A stretch of 53,431 nucleotides of DNA from an uncultured Clostridium sp. (GCF_947039605.1 NZ_CAMQZG010000025.1:1-53431); one strand, 5' to 3'; positions 26,901-36,372 are shown, numbered from the stretch's first letter. Numbers and translations: made by a program. Notes: generated from the letters alone by a model not told the origin.

Positions 26901-27700
26901 AAAAGCCAAGAGTTTTAATTCCAGTATTCCCAGGTACAAACTGTGAGTATGATAGTAGAAAAGCTTTTGAAAAAGCAGGAGCAGAAGTTTGTGAAGTTGT
27001 ATTTAGAAATTTAAATGCGTTAGTTTTAGAAGAGTCTTTAGATAGATTAGAGTCTGAGATTAAAAAATCACAAATAATAATGATTCCGGGTGGTTTTTCA
27101 GCTGGAGATGAGCCAGATGGTTCAGCTAAATTTATAGCAACAGTATTCAGAAATGAAAAAATTAAAGATGCTGTAACAGATTTATTAGAAAATAGAGATG
27201 GTTTAGTTCTAGGTATCTGTAATGGCTTCCAAGCATTAATAAAACTTGGACTTGTACCTTATGGAAAAATTGTAGATATAGATGAGAGTATGCCAACTTT
27301 AACTTATAACAACATTGGTAGACATATGAGTTCTATAGTGAAAACTAGAATATGTTCAAATAAATCACCTTGGTTTGCAAATGTGAGTGTAAATGATAAT
27401 CACAATGTTGCAATATCACATGGTGAGGGGAGATTCTATGCAACTTCTGAAGTTTTAAATAAACTTTTAGAAAGTGGACAAGTTGCAACTCAGTATGTAG
27501 ATTTAAATGGAAATGCTACACCTAATATGCCATATAATCCGAATGGTTCAGTAATGGCAATAGAGGGTATAACTAGTTTTGATGGAAGAGTGCTTGGTAA
27601 AATGGGACATTCAGAAAGAGTTGGTGAGAATCTTTATAAAAATATTATTGGTGAATTTGATCAAAGAATTTTTGAGGCAGGAGTAAATTACTTTAAATAA
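23972..27700 (+). CDS. purL: Phosphoribosylformylglycinamidine synthase, single-chain
   Basis: The protein has 1,242 residues: a fused synthetase plus glutaminase converting FGAR to FGAM with ATP and glutamine. An upstream TTG (23960) precedes the GGGGGT site; ATG 23972 fits its spacing. The synthetase half shows TYWSDHCRHTTF, KNETHNHPTEIEPFGGAATC, GGKTGRDGCGGATGSS, FGAGGVSVAIGE and GGKDSMSG. The C-terminal class I glutamine amidotransferase domain starts near residue 985 (PVFPGTNCEYDSR), with the nucleophile in GICNGFQAL and the histidine in SHGEGRF. It is the first gene of the purine operon, whereas purL often comes last in clostridial operons. Confidence 0.96.
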   Translation: MVGMFFVEKKAGFDVEAKSLLQDFKENLAIESLKDVRLLNKYLVSGDLIERIEEIIQEPPVDNLYVDKFPLKKDDICFAVEYLPGQYDQRADAASECFAILNKGKKVDVKNARIVILSGDLSDKEINAIKKYYINTVDSREVDSLSTSIDDSYSTPKEIEILNNFLSYTKEGITEFHKNNSLAMSIEDLLLVQNYFKSEEREPSITEIKVIDTYWSDHCRHTTFETSITKIEVEEGPYSKVINTAIKSYSESREYVYGKRKKDITLMDIAVISMKEMRKRGTLADLDLSEEINACSINVKIETENGMEDYLLMFKNETHNHPTEIEPFGGAATCLGGAIRDPLSGRTYVYQAMRITGSANPTVSINDTIEGKLPQRTITLGAAHGYSSYGNQIGLATGEVREVYHQGYMAKRMEVGAVLGAAPKENVVRETPKEGDLIILLGGKTGRDGCGGATGSSKEHNVDSIEECGAEVQKGNPPTERKIQRLFRNKNITKLIKRCNDFGAGGVSVAIGELCDSLDINLDLVPKKYAGLDGTELAISESQERMAVVVRKEDAKKFIAMSNDENLEATIVAKVTNTGYMRMYWNEKQIVSLKREFLNTNGAKQYMTVNVVSPSKDENYFATKKVTDLKEEIISTLKNLNIGLQKGLVERFDSTIGTGTVLMPFGGKYQLTPSEGMACKIPVLNASTNTCSLMASGINPYISSWSPFHGAYYSIVESVTKIVTMGGDYRNIRLTLQEYFEKLGTNPDRWGKPFAALIGAFNIQKELNLPAIGGKDSMSGSFGEMDVPPTLVSFAVTTEESKFITSPEFKNSDSKILLIKTNRNNDELLDINGFKNNLNKVYSLNKENKILAMTSVKNGGLVEAISKMAIGNKIGAIINSINNDILFEANYGSIVLEVSNDFDFSQLENINYAQIGQTTSNQNIIFNSESFEIETVINMLKETLEGVFKIKTSDKNEVVENITYEATDIKKFKFKIEKPRVLIPVFPGTNCEYDSRKAFEKAGAEVCEVVFRNLNALVLEESLDRLESEIKKSQIIMIPGGFSAGDEPDGSAKFIATVFRNEKIKDAVTDLLENRDGLVLGICNGFQALIKLGLVPYGKIVDIDESMPTLTYNNIGRHMSSIVKTRICSNKSPWFANVSVNDNHNVAISHGEGRFYATSEVLNKLLESGQVATQYVDLNGNATPNMPYNPNGSVMAIEGITSFDGRVLGKMGHSERVGENLYKNIIGEFDQRIFEAGVNYFK

Positions 27701-27708
27701 AATTAACT

Positions 27709-27739
27709 AAATAGAGAGTATTTAAAATTCTCTCTATTT
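27709..27739 (+). other. Intra-operon hairpin between purL and purE
   Basis: AAATAGAGAG / CTCTCTATTT is a perfect 10-bp stem with an 11-base loop. The tail (CATT) is not a T run, so a processing, stabilising or attenuating element is more likely than a full terminator. Confidence 0.6.
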
Positions 27740-27765
27740 CATTAAAACATTAGGGGGAGAGTTTT

Positions 27766-28245
27766 TTGAAAGTAGCAATATTTTTTGGTAGTAAATCAGA
27801 TACAGAAATTATGAGAGGTGCAGCTAATGCATTAAAAGAATTTGGAATAGAGTATAAGGCATATGTTTTATCAGCTCATAGAGTTCCAGAAAAACTTGTA
27901 GAAACATTGAAAGAGTGTGAATCACAAGGGTGTGAAGTTGTTATTGCAGGGGCTGGGCTTGCAGCTCATCTGCCAGGAGTTATAGCATCTCAAACTATTA
28001 TGCCGGTTATAGGAGTTCCTATAAATGGTGCGATAGGTGGACTTGATGCTCTTTATGCAATAGTTCAGATGCCAAAATCAATACCAGTTGCGACAGTTGG
28101 TATAAATAATAGTTATAATGCTGGAATGCTTGCAGTTCAAATGCTATCAATCAAATATGATGATATAAAAGAAAATTTAAACTCATTTAGAGTAGAAATG
28201 AAAAAGAAATTTATTGAAGAAAATGGACAAGGGGTGGATTTATAA
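27766..28245 (+). CDS. purE: N5-carboxyaminoimidazole ribonucleotide mutase (class I PurE)
   Basis: The protein has 159 residues. It converts N5-CAIR to CAIR, or with a class II active site AIR to CAIR directly. It shows GSKSD with the phosphate-binding loop, SAHRVPEKL and [14 protein letters not shown]. No purK is found in the operon, so it may be the CO2-dependent form or purK lies elsewhere; sequence alone does not decide this here. It starts at TTG behind AGGGGGAG. Its stop overlaps the purC start by one base. Confidence 0.95.
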   Translation: MKVAIFFGSKSDTEIMRGAANALKEFGIEYKAYVLSAHRVPEKLVETLKECESQGCEVVIAGAGLAAHLPGVIASQTIMPVIGVPINGAIGGLDALYAIVQMPKSIPVATVGINNSYNAGMLAVQMLSIKYDDIKENLNSFRVEMKKKFIEENGQGVDL

Positions 28246-28952
28246 TGGAAAAAAGAGAAATGTTATATGAGGGAAAAGCAAAAAGGATTTTTGAAACTGA
28301 TGATGCACAAAAAGTAGTTGTTTATTATAAAGATGACGCAACAGCATTTAATGGAGAAAAAAAATCTCAAATTGGTGATAAAGGTATCTTAAATAATGCA
28401 ATAACATCAGTTATATTTGAAATGTTAAAAGAAAATGGAATTAGAACTCACTTTATAGAAAAGTTAAATGAGAGAGAACAATTATGTGAAAAGGTTGAAA
28501 TTATTCCTTTAGAAGTAATAGTTAGAAATGTTGCTGCAGGAAGTATGGCTAAAAGACTTGGACTTGAAGAAGGATTTGCTCTTAAAACAACTGTTTTAGA
28601 ATTATCATATAAAGATGATGCACTAGGAGATCCTTTAATAAATGATTATCATGCTGTAGGGATTGGTGCTACAACTTTTGAAGAGCTTGATGTTATATAT
28701 GATATGACAAAGAAAATAAATGAGCTTTTAAAAGCATTCTTTATAAAGCAAAATGTTAAATTAATAGATTTTAAAATTGAATTTGGTAGAGATATAAATG
28801 GTGATGTAGTGTTAGCTGATGAAATTTCTCCAGATACATGTAGATTCTGGGATGCAGAAACAAATGAAAAGCTAGATAAAGATAGATTTAGAAGAGATAT
28901 GGGAAATGTTAAAGATGCCTATGTAGAAATTTTAAATAGAATAAGCAAATAA
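28245..28952 (+). CDS. purC: SAICAR synthetase
   Basis: The protein has 235 residues. It ligates aspartate to CAIR using ATP. It shows [15 protein letters not shown] at the N-terminus, [16 protein letters not shown] and [14 protein letters not shown], all standard for bacterial PurC. It starts at ATG, overlapping the purE stop (TAATG), so the two are translationally coupled. Confidence 0.97.
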   Translation: MEKREMLYEGKAKRIFETDDAQKVVVYYKDDATAFNGEKKSQIGDKGILNNAITSVIFEMLKENGIRTHFIEKLNEREQLCEKVEIIPLEVIVRNVAAGSMAKRLGLEEGFALKTTVLELSYKDDALGDPLINDYHAVGIGATTFEELDVIYDMTKKINELLKAFFIKQNVKLIDFKIEFGRDINGDVVLADEISPDTCRFWDAETNEKLDKDRFRRDMGNVKDAYVEILNRISK

Positions 28953-28978
28953 TTATTATATAAAGAGGGGTATTAATT

Positions 28979-30391
28979 ATGTACGATGTTATAAATGATA
29001 AATTAAAAGATGAGTGTGGAGTTTTTGGAATGTTTGCAAAGAATGGTGCTGATGTAGCTAAATATGCTTACTACGCATTATATGCGTTACAACACAGAGG
29101 ACAACAAAGTGCTGGGATAGCAATATCTAATGGGGAAGAGATAGCTATACACAAAGATTTAGGACTTTTAACAGATGCTTTTCAATTAAAAGATTTAGAT
29201 AAAATGAAAGGGCATATCTCAGTAGGACATGTAAAATATTCAGCAGAAACAGAGCCTAAAATAGAAAATGCACAGCCATTAGTTAGTTCAACTAAATTAG
29301 GTAGTATTGCAATTGCAAACAACGGAAGTTTAGTAAATTCTGATATTATAAAAAGTTTACTTGAAGATTCAGGATATGTATTCCATACAGATACTGATGT
29401 TGAAGTTTTAATGAGTCTTATAGCTAGAAGTGCTAAAAGAGGAATGGTTAAATCAGTTTATAGTGCTGTTCAAGCAGTTAGGGGATCTTTTGCTGTAGTT
29501 ATGTCTACAAAAGATCAACTTATCGGAATAAGAGATCCACATGGAATAAGACCTCTTTGTATTGGTAAATTAGAGGATGATTATATTTTATCGTCAGAGA
29601 GTTGTGCTCTTGATGCTATCGGAGCAGATTTTGTGAGAGATGTTTTACCAGGAGAAATTGTTGTTATTACAGCATCAGGACTTGAGAGTATAATTTATTC
29701 TGAAAAAACACAATGTGAAACTTGTGCATTTGAATATATTTATTTTGCAAGACCAGATAGTACAATGGATGGAGTGAATGTCCATACTGCTAGAGTAAAT
29801 GCTGGGGCAATGCTTTATAAGCAAAATCCAATAGATGCTGATGTTGTTATAGGAGTTCCTGATTCAGGTTTATCTTCAGCTATTGGCTATTCAAAAGCTT
29901 CTGGAATTCCATATGATATTGGATTTGTAAAAAACAAATATATTGGAAGAACTTTTATAGCTCCAAATCAAGCATTAAGGGAAAGAGCTGTTTCAGTTAA
30001 GTTAAATCCTTTAAAAGTTAATGTTGAAGGTAAAAGAGTTATATTAATAGATGATTCTATTGTAAGAGGTACCACTTCAAGACACTTAGTTGAATCTTTA
30101 AGAAGAGCTGGAGCTAAAGAAGTTCACTTTAAAATAGCATCTCCAATGGTTAAATATCCTTGTTACTTTGGAATTGATACTCCATATAGAAAAGATTTAA
30201 TAGGTGCTAATAATTCTATGGAAGAAATAAAAGATATTATAGGTGTTGATTCATTAGATTACTTAACAATCGATAATCTTTTAGAGAGTTTATCTAGTGG
30301 GTGTGAGGGTAAAGGTTATTGCCTTGGTTGTTTAAGTGGAGTTTACCCAGTTTCAACACCAACTGAAGAGAGTGGAGATTATTTAGACTAG
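28979..30391 (+). CDS. purF: Amidophosphoribosyltransferase
   Basis: The protein has 470 residues. It makes phosphoribosylamine from PRPP and glutamine, the committed step of the pathway. A 12-residue propeptide precedes the N-terminal nucleophile Cys13 (DECGVFG). The glutaminase domain contains YALQHRGQQSAG, and the PRPP loop is VILIDDSIVRGTTS. Cysteines at CETCAFEY, YPCYFG and the C-terminal YCLGC match the Bacillus-type enzyme that holds a 4Fe-4S cluster and is processed at the propeptide. It starts at ATG behind AGAGGGG. Confidence 0.97.
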   Translation: MYDVINDKLKDECGVFGMFAKNGADVAKYAYYALYALQHRGQQSAGIAISNGEEIAIHKDLGLLTDAFQLKDLDKMKGHISVGHVKYSAETEPKIENAQPLVSSTKLGSIAIANNGSLVNSDIIKSLLEDSGYVFHTDTDVEVLMSLIARSAKRGMVKSVYSAVQAVRGSFAVVMSTKDQLIGIRDPHGIRPLCIGKLEDDYILSSESCALDAIGADFVRDVLPGEIVVITASGLESIIYSEKTQCETCAFEYIYFARPDSTMDGVNVHTARVNAGAMLYKQNPIDADVVIGVPDSGLSSAIGYSKASGIPYDIGFVKNKYIGRTFIAPNQALRERAVSVKLNPLKVNVEGKRVILIDDSIVRGTTSRHLVESLRRAGAKEVHFKIASPMVKYPCYFGIDTPYRKDLIGANNSMEEIKDIIGVDSLDYLTIDNLLESLSSGCEGKGYCLGCLSGVYPVSTPTEESGDYLD

Positions 30392-30419
30392 AATTTAATG
30401 TTAAGGGGGAGTTTTTAAT

Positions 30420-31421
30420 ATGATAACATATAAAGACGCAGGAGTTAATATAGAAGAAGGTTATAGATCAGTATCTTTAATAAAAGATTATGCAAAGAGA
30501 ACTTTAAGTGAGCATGTTTTAAGTGGGCTTGGAAGTTTTGGTGCTTTTGTTGAGATACCAGAAGGGTATAAAAGACCAGTTTTAGTATCTGGAACAGATG
30601 GAGTTGGAACTAAACTTGAAATTGCTTTTAAAACAAAAAAATATGATACTGTTGGAATAGATTGTGTTGCTATGTGTGTTAATGATATTTTATGTCATGG
30701 AGCAAAGCCATTATTTTTCTTAGATTATATTGCTTGTGGAAAACTTGAGGCAGATGTTTCTTCAGAGCTTGTAAAAGGAATATCAGATGGATGTCTAATG
30801 AGTGAATGTTCTTTAGTTGGTGGAGAAACAGCTGAAATGCCTGGTTTCTATCAAGAAGGTGAATATGATATGGCTGGTTTTGCAGTTGGTGTTGTAGACA
30901 AAGAAAATGTAATTGATGGTAGTAAGATAGAAGAAGGTAATGTTTTAATTGGTTTAAAATCTTCTGGAATACATTCTAATGGATTCTCATTAGTAAGAAA
31001 AATATTTACAGATTTAAATGAAGATTTTAATGGTGAAGAGGTTTGGAAAACTTTAATAGAGCCAACAAGAATTTATATAAAACCAGTATTAGAGCTTATG
31101 AAAAGCGTAGATATAAAAGGAATGGCACATATTACAGGTGGTGGATTTATTGAGAATATTCCAAGAATGTTCAATAAAGAGGGCTTAACAGCAGTAGTAA
31201 ATACAGATTCTTATGAACTTCCAAGTATTTTTAATACAATCATTAGCAAAGGCGTAGAAAAATCTCATATGTATAATACATTTAATATGGGAATTGGATA
31301 TGTAATATGTATCGCTAAAGAAGATACTTCAAAAGTATTAGAAGTATTAAAATTAAATGGAGAAGACCCTGTAGAACTTGGCTTTATAACTTCTGGAGGT
31401 GAGGGTATTTGCTTAAAATAG
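30420..31421 (+). CDS. purM: AIR synthetase (phosphoribosylformylglycinamidine cyclo-ligase)
   Basis: The protein has 333 residues. It closes the imidazole ring of AIR from FGAM with ATP. It shows the N-terminal YKDAGVNIEEG, VSGTDGVGTKLEIA, CVNDILCHGAKPLFFLDY, GGETAEMPG and MAHITGGGFIENIPR, the standard PurM motifs. It starts at ATG behind AAGGGGGAG. Its end overlaps the start of purN by 13 bases. Confidence 0.97.
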   Translation: MITYKDAGVNIEEGYRSVSLIKDYAKRTLSEHVLSGLGSFGAFVEIPEGYKRPVLVSGTDGVGTKLEIAFKTKKYDTVGIDCVAMCVNDILCHGAKPLFFLDYIACGKLEADVSSELVKGISDGCLMSECSLVGGETAEMPGFYQEGEYDMAGFAVGVVDKENVIDGSKIEEGNVLIGLKSSGIHSNGFSLVRKIFTDLNEDFNGEEVWKTLIEPTRIYIKPVLELMKSVDIKGMAHITGGGFIENIPRMFNKEGLTAVVNTDSYELPSIFNTIISKGVEKSHMYNTFNMGIGYVICIAKEDTSKVLEVLKLNGEDPVELGFITSGGEGICLK

Positions 31422-32020
31422 CAATACTAATCTCTGGTGGTGGAAGTAATATGGAGTCTATACTAAATAGTATAGACTCTAAATTCCTTAGCAATGTAGA
31501 GGTTATAACAGTAATTAGTGATAGGGATGCTAAAGGTATTGAAATTGCAAAGCAAAAAGGTTTTAATACAAGAATTTTAGATAGAAAAGTTTATAAATCA
31601 AATCTTAGTGATAAAATTTTAGAGATTTTAGATGGAAATGTAGATTATATTGTTCTAGCAGGATTTTTATCTATAATAAGTAATAATCTTATTAGAAAAT
31701 TTAAAAATAGAATTATAAATATTCACCCATCATTAATACCAAGCTTTTGTGGTGCTGGGATGTATGGTATGAAAGTACATAAGGCTGCAATAGATAAAGG
31801 TGTTAAATTTTCAGGATGTACAGTTCATTTTGTAAATGAAGAGGTTGATGGTGGTGCAATAATAAAACAAGAGATTGTTGAAGTTTTAGAAACTGATACA
31901 CCAGAAATATTGCAAAAAAGGATATTAAAGAAAGAACATATAGCACTTCCGAGTGTTTTAAAGTTAATTAGTGAGAATAAATTAGAAATAATTAATAATA
32001 AAGTTAAAATTTCATTATAA
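31409..32020 (+). CDS. purN: Phosphoribosylglycinamide formyltransferase
   Basis: The protein has 203 residues. It transfers a formyl group from 10-formyl-THF to GAR. It shows [20 protein letters not shown], the catalytic region [11 protein letters not shown] and [14 protein letters not shown]. It starts at TTG (31409) inside the end of purM, behind GGAGGTGAGGG, so translation is probably coupled. Confidence 0.95.
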   Translation: MLKIAILISGGGSNMESILNSIDSKFLSNVEVITVISDRDAKGIEIAKQKGFNTRILDRKVYKSNLSDKILEILDGNVDYIVLAGFLSIISNNLIRKFKNRIINIHPSLIPSFCGAGMYGMKVHKAAIDKGVKFSGCTVHFVNEEVDGGAIIKQEIVEVLETDTPEILQKRILKKEHIALPSVLKLISENKLEIINNKVKISL

Positions 32021-32036
32021 TTTAGGGGGATCAACA

Positions 32037-33536
32037 ATGATAAAAAGAGCTTTGATAAGTGTTTATGATAAGACAGGTATTTTAGAATTAGCTAGTAGCT
32101 TAGCTAAAAAAAATGTTGAAATAATTTCATCAGGTGGAACTTATAATTACTTAAAAACTAATGGGTTTGATGTAAAAGAAATAAGTGAAATAACTGCAAG
32201 TGATGAGATGTTAGATGGAAGAGTTAAGACATTACATCCTATAATACATGGTGGAATACTTGCTATTAGAGATAATCAAGAGCACATGGAAACTTTAAAA
32301 GATAGAAAGATAGGAACTATTGATTTAGTTGTGGTTAATTTATATCCTTTCTTTGAGAAAGTTAAAGAAGATTTAGAGTTTGAAGAAAAAGTTGAGTTTA
32401 TTGATATTGGTGGACCTACAATGCTTAGATCTGCTGCTAAAAATTTTAAAGATGTAGTTGTTTTAAGTAGTACAACTGATTATAGTGATTTTATAGAAAT
32501 GTATTCAAATACTAATATAACATTTGAATTTAAAAAGAAAATGGCAGCAAAAGTATTTAATTTAATGAGTGCATATGATGGTGCAATTGCTAATTTCCTT
32601 TTTGAAGAAAGTGAGTACCCAGAGTACCTTTCAATATCATATAAGAAAATGCAAGATTTAAGATATGGAGAGAATCCACATCAAACTGCTGCTTATTATG
32701 GTGCAACTGAGTTTGATGGAGCTATGAATACTTTTGAAATCTTAAATGGTAAAGAATTATCATATAATAATTTAAAAGATGTTGATATTGCATATAAAGT
32801 TGTTTCAGAATTTGATGAAGTTACATGTTGTGGTTTAAAGCATAATACACCTTGCGGGGTTGCTATTGGTGAAAATGATTTTGAGGCTTATAAAAAAGCT
32901 TATGATTGTGATAATATTTCAATCTTTGGTGGCATAGTAGCTTTTAATACAAAAGTTACAAAAGAAACTGCACTTGAAATGAGTAAAACTTTCTTAGAAG
33001 TTATAGGTGCACCAGAGTATGATGATGATGCATTAGAAGTTTTAAGAGCTAAAAAGAATTTAAGAGTTATTAAGTTTAAAAATAGGCCATGTGCTAAAAA
33101 ATTCTTAGTTTCTGTAGATGGCGGAATTTTAGCACAAGAAGAAAATAATAAATTTATTGATGAACTGAAAACTATGACTAATAGAGAAGCAACAGCAGAA
33201 GAACTTGAAGATATGATTTTTGCTATGAAAGTTGTTAAGTATGTTAAATCAAATGCTATTGTAGTTGCTAAAAATAAAATGGCAATTGGAATAAGTGGTG
33301 GTGAGGTTAATAGAATATGGGCAGCCTGCCAAGCTTTAGAGCGTGGAGAAGGTGCTACAGTTATGGCTTCAGATGCTTTCTTCCCATTTGATGATACAGT
33401 AAAAGAAGCTAATAAATATGGAATTAAAGCAATTATACAACCAGGTGGTTCTATGAGGGATAAAGATTCTATAGAAGCTTGTAATGAGAATGATATGACT
33501 ATGGTAATGACAGGTATAAGACACTTTAAACATTAA
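32037..33536 (+). CDS. purH: Bifunctional AICAR transformylase / IMP cyclohydrolase
   Basis: The protein has 499 residues and catalyses the last two steps to IMP. The N-terminal MGS-like cyclohydrolase domain contains [18 protein letters not shown] and [17 protein letters not shown]. The transformylase domain contains [25 protein letters not shown] and the ending [14 protein letters not shown] with GIRHFKH. It starts at ATG behind AGGGGGATC. Confidence 0.97.
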   Translation: MIKRALISVYDKTGILELASSLAKKNVEIISSGGTYNYLKTNGFDVKEISEITASDEMLDGRVKTLHPIIHGGILAIRDNQEHMETLKDRKIGTIDLVVVNLYPFFEKVKEDLEFEEKVEFIDIGGPTMLRSAAKNFKDVVVLSSTTDYSDFIEMYSNTNITFEFKKKMAAKVFNLMSAYDGAIANFLFEESEYPEYLSISYKKMQDLRYGENPHQTAAYYGATEFDGAMNTFEILNGKELSYNNLKDVDIAYKVVSEFDEVTCCGLKHNTPCGVAIGENDFEAYKKAYDCDNISIFGGIVAFNTKVTKETALEMSKTFLEVIGAPEYDDDALEVLRAKKNLRVIKFKNRPCAKKFLVSVDGGILAQEENNKFIDELKTMTNREATAEELEDMIFAMKVVKYVKSNAIVVAKNKMAIGISGGEVNRIWAACQALERGEGATVMASDAFFPFDDTVKEANKYGIKAIIQPGGSMRDKDSIEACNENDMTMVMTGIRHFKH

Positions 33537-33543
33537 TTAATAT

Positions 33544-33578
33544 AAATAAGGATGCCTATTAATAGACATCCTTATTAT
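33544..33578 (+). terminator. Hairpin with short T tail before purD
   Basis: AATAAGGATG / CATCCTTATT stem followed by ATTTTAG. It could terminate part of the transcripts and lower purD expression relative to the upstream genes. Confidence 0.6.
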
Positions 33579-33596
33579 TTTAGGGGGATTTTGAAA

Positions 33597-34841
33597 ATGA
33601 AATTATTATTAATAGGCTCAGGTGGTCGTGAACATGCAATAGCTAGAAAGTTAGCTAAAAACAATCAAGTTGAAAAAATATTTTGTGCACCTGGTAATGG
33701 TGGGACTAAAATTGAAAGTAAATGTGAAAATATAAATCTTTCTAAGATTGATGATTTATTGAAATTTGCAAAAGAAAATAATATTTATTTAACTTTTGTA
33801 GGTCCAGAAGTACCGCTTATTGATGGTATTGTTGATATATTTAAAGAAAATGGATTAAGTATCTTTGGGCCAGATAAAGCTGGTGCTATGCTTGAGGGAA
33901 GTAAAAGTTTTTCAAAAGATTTTATGAAAAAATATAGCATCAAAACTGCGAGATATGAAGTTTTTGATGATGCAAAAAAAGCTTTAATTTATTTAGAAAA
34001 AGAAGAATATCCTTTAGTAATAAAAGCTGATGGTTTAGCTGCTGGAAAAGGTGTTTATATCTGTGAAACTTTAGAAGATGCTAGATTGGCAATAAAAGAA
34101 ATTATGTTAGATGATATATTTAAAGGGGCCGGAAGTAAAATTGTTGTAGAAGAATTTTTAGATGGTGTAGAAGCTTCTATATTATCAATAACAGATGGTG
34201 AAACAATTTTACCTTTTGTAAGTGCTAAAGACCATAAACAAATATATGATGGCGGAAAAGGTCCTAATACTGGTGGAATGGGTGTAATTGCTCCTAATCC
34301 ATATGTTACTAAAAATGTTGAAAAAGAGTTTATAGAAGATATTATGCTACCAACTCTTTATGGAATTCAAAAAGAAAATTTTGATTTTACAGGAATTATT
34401 TTCTTTGGCATAATGATTACTAAAAAAGGAACATATCTTCTTGAATATAATGTTAGAATGGGAGACCCTGAGACTCAATCTATTTTAGAACTTATGGAAT
34501 CAGATCTGTTAGAACTTTTAAATTCTGCTATGAATAAGTCTTTAAAAGATTTTAATTTAAAATGGAGTGAAAAAAGTTGTTGTAATGTAGTTTTAGCTTC
34601 AGGAGGTTACCCTAGCTCATTTATAATTGATTATGAAATTAAAATAGAAAATAATTTATTAGAAAATATATATTTTGCAGGTACAAAAGAAAAAGATGGC
34701 AAGCTTTTTACAAGTGGTGGACGAGTATTATCAATTGTAGCTACTGGAGAGTCTTTAGATGAAGCTATTATTAGTGCTTATAAAAAAGTAAAATTTGTTG
34801 ATTTTAAAAATAAATATAATAGAAGTGATATTGGAAAGTAA
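33597..34841 (+). CDS. purD: Phosphoribosylamine--glycine ligase
   Basis: The protein has 414 residues. The open frame extends upstream into the hairpin, but the ATG at 33597, behind AGGGGG, gives the normal N-terminus MKLLLIGSGGREHAIA. ATP-grasp motifs: VIKADGLAAGKGVYI, VEEFLDGVEASI, KDHKQIYDGGKGPNTGGMG and LLEYNVRMGDPETQ. It makes GAR from phosphoribosylamine and glycine. It is the last gene of the purine operon. Confidence 0.96.
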   Translation: MKLLLIGSGGREHAIARKLAKNNQVEKIFCAPGNGGTKIESKCENINLSKIDDLLKFAKENNIYLTFVGPEVPLIDGIVDIFKENGLSIFGPDKAGAMLEGSKSFSKDFMKKYSIKTARYEVFDDAKKALIYLEKEEYPLVIKADGLAAGKGVYICETLEDARLAIKEIMLDDIFKGAGSKIVVEEFLDGVEASILSITDGETILPFVSAKDHKQIYDGGKGPNTGGMGVIAPNPYVTKNVEKEFIEDIMLPTLYGIQKENFDFTGIIFFGIMITKKGTYLLEYNVRMGDPETQSILELMESDLLELLNSAMNKSLKDFNLKWSEKSCCNVVLASGGYPSSFIIDYEIKIENNLLENIYFAGTKEKDGKLFTSGGRVLSIVATGESLDEAIISAYKKVKFVDFKNKYNRSDIGK

Positions 34842-34904
34842 TTTTTTTATTTATACTCTGTAAAATAAGGATATAAAGGTAATTTTATCTTTTAAAGAAA
34901 AAAC

Positions 34905-34933
34905 TTACAAAAATTAAATTTATATTGTAGAAT
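34905..34933 (+). promoter_or_regulatory. Promoter of the altered MBL-fold gene
   Basis: TTACAA (34905-34910), 17 bp, TAGAAT (34928-34933), about 47 bases before the start codon. Confidence 0.5.
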
Positions 34934-34979
34934 GATAAGTAATGATATTTTATTCTTGGAGTTTGAAAGGGGTATAAAA

Positions 34980-35723
34980 ATGTTGAAAAAAGTTACAGAA
35001 AGAGTTTATTATATGGATTATGAAAATACTCAAAGACCTGTTATAGGATTAGTTATTGGTAATAATTCATGTTTAGTTATAGATGGTGGGAGTTCTAAGG
35101 AGCATTTTAATGAATTTAAAAGATATGTAGAAAAGATGGATATACCACCATTAAAATATTTAGCATTAACTCACTCACACGAAAATCATGTTGCAGGAGC
35201 AGTAAGTAGTGGATTAATTAATATAGTGAACGGCATGACTAATGAAAAATTGAAAAATAAATCATATGTAGATAATAATATTTTTATATCAGATATTATA
35301 TATGATGAATTTTTAAAAATAGATTTAGGTGGTATTGTTGTTGAACTTGAGAGAATACCAAGTGATCATACTAGAGATTGTTCAATTATTTATATCCCAA
35401 GTGAAAAAATTGTGTTTCTAGGTGATGCATTATATTCAAATAAAAAACATAAAAATCTTTGTTATACAAATGAATTAATGATTCCATTATTAAAAGAATT
35501 ACAATGTTATGAAGCAAGCTCTTATATTCCAGCTCATAGTATGGTATTTAATTATGATGAATTTTTATCATATTCAAATAAAATGATTACTATTGCAAAA
35601 TCTACTAAGGATTTAGTCTCTTTTGAAGAAGCAGAAAAAAAAGTTAAAGAAAAGTTAAATTTAGAAATTGACTCTTATGATAAAGAGTTGATATTAGCAT
35701 TTTTAGCGGGAAATAAAAATTAA
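34980..35723 (+). CDS. Metallo-beta-lactamase-fold protein with altered metal motif
   Basis: The protein has 247 residues. An upstream in-frame ATG (34932) lacks a ribosome binding site; ATG 34980, behind AAAGGGG, is preferred. The MBL fold is clear: VIDGGSSKEH, LTHSHENHVAGA, RIPSDHTRDCSIIYIP, VFLGDALYS and YIPAHS. The metal motif HxHxDH reads HSHENH, so the aspartate ligand of the second metal site is replaced by Asn. The downstream histidines and the GDA aspartate remain. A one-metal or altered hydrolase is likely. Its function is not known. It is closed by a strong terminator. Confidence 0.82.
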   Translation: MLKKVTERVYYMDYENTQRPVIGLVIGNNSCLVIDGGSSKEHFNEFKRYVEKMDIPPLKYLALTHSHENHVAGAVSSGLINIVNGMTNEKLKNKSYVDNNIFISDIIYDEFLKIDLGGIVVELERIPSDHTRDCSIIYIPSEKIVFLGDALYSNKKHKNLCYTNELMIPLLKELQCYEASSYIPAHSMVFNYDEFLSYSNKMITIAKSTKDLVSFEEAEKKVKEKLNLEIDSYDKELILAFLAGNKN

Positions 35724-35730
35724 CTTAACT

Positions 35731-35763
35731 AAAAAAAGGTATGCACTTGCATACCTTTTTTTA
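35731..35763. terminator. Bidirectional terminator
   Basis: AAAAAAAGGTATGC-actt-GCATACCTTTTTTT is a perfect stem between convergent genes. Confidence 0.92.
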
Positions 35764-35793
35764 GTAAGATTAATTTAAGGAACTAGTAATTTA

Positions 35794-36372
35794 TTAATAA
35801 TTACAGTCGCAATCACAATCACAGTTATCTTTACATTTGAATGAACCATAAAAATCACATTTTGAGCATTCTTCATAATTATCGCTCATGCAAGGAATTG
35901 GCTTGCTACATCCATTATTTGGAACCACTACTGATTCTGAACCACAATCATAAGATTTTTCAATTACTTCTCTATCATAATGGAAAACATCTTTATTATA
36001 ATAAAAATCATTTACATAGTAAAAATCTTTAACATAATGATTATTAGTGTTAGTATGATGATTATTTCTAACATAATGGTTATTTGTTTCAAAATCTTTT
36101 GATGTGTTATAGTAGTTATCATTTCTCATATATTTATCTTTTGTTGAAGATTGACCGTTAGCATTTCCTTGACCGTTGTTAATACCACCTTGACCATTGG
36201 CATTTCCATTATTAAAATTACCTTGACCGTTTCCATTAGTATTACCTTGACCATTTCCATTAGAACTACATTGATTGTTTTGACCGCTATTATTTCTTGG
36301 ATCTATATACATAGAACCATTTCTATTATTTTTAAAATTACTCTTACTTTTTTCACAATTGTTACAATACAT
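35794..36372 (-). CDS. Asn/Gly/Gln-repeat protein with Cys-rich tail, coat-like
   Basis: The protein has 192 residues. Residues 1-30 contain CNNC. Residues 35-75 are degenerate repeats of the type NGNGQGN (e.g. NGQGNTNGNGQGNFNNGNA). Residues 80-140 are rich in His, Tyr and Asn with repeated HYV and FYY units (NHYVRNNHHTNTNNHYVKDF). The C-terminus carries a Cys cluster ending CDCDCDC. No membrane helix or signal peptide is present. Low complexity with His/Tyr/Cys richness is typical of spore coat or exosporium proteins, and a sigma-K-like promoter lies upstream (36425-36451). That role is inference. It starts at ATG behind AAGGAG. Confidence 0.6.
   Translation of the reverse strand: MYCNNCEKSKSNFKNNRNGSMYIDPRNNSGQNNQCSSNGNGQGNTNGNGQGNFNNGNANGQGGINNGQGNANGQSSTKDKYMRNDNYYNTSKDFETNNHYVRNNHHTNTNNHYVKDFYYVNDFYYNKDVFHYDREVIEKSYDCGSESVVVPNNGCSKPIPCMSDNYEECSKCDFYGSFKCKDNCDCDCDCNY
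36165..36262. repeat. Degenerate short tandem repeats inside the coat-like gene
   Basis: Repeated units such as TTACCTTGACC followed by (A/G)TTTCCATTAG recur several times at about 21-27-base spacing. They encode the NGQGN-type repeats. The copies are imperfect, suggesting repeat expansion followed by drift. Confidence 0.65.
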
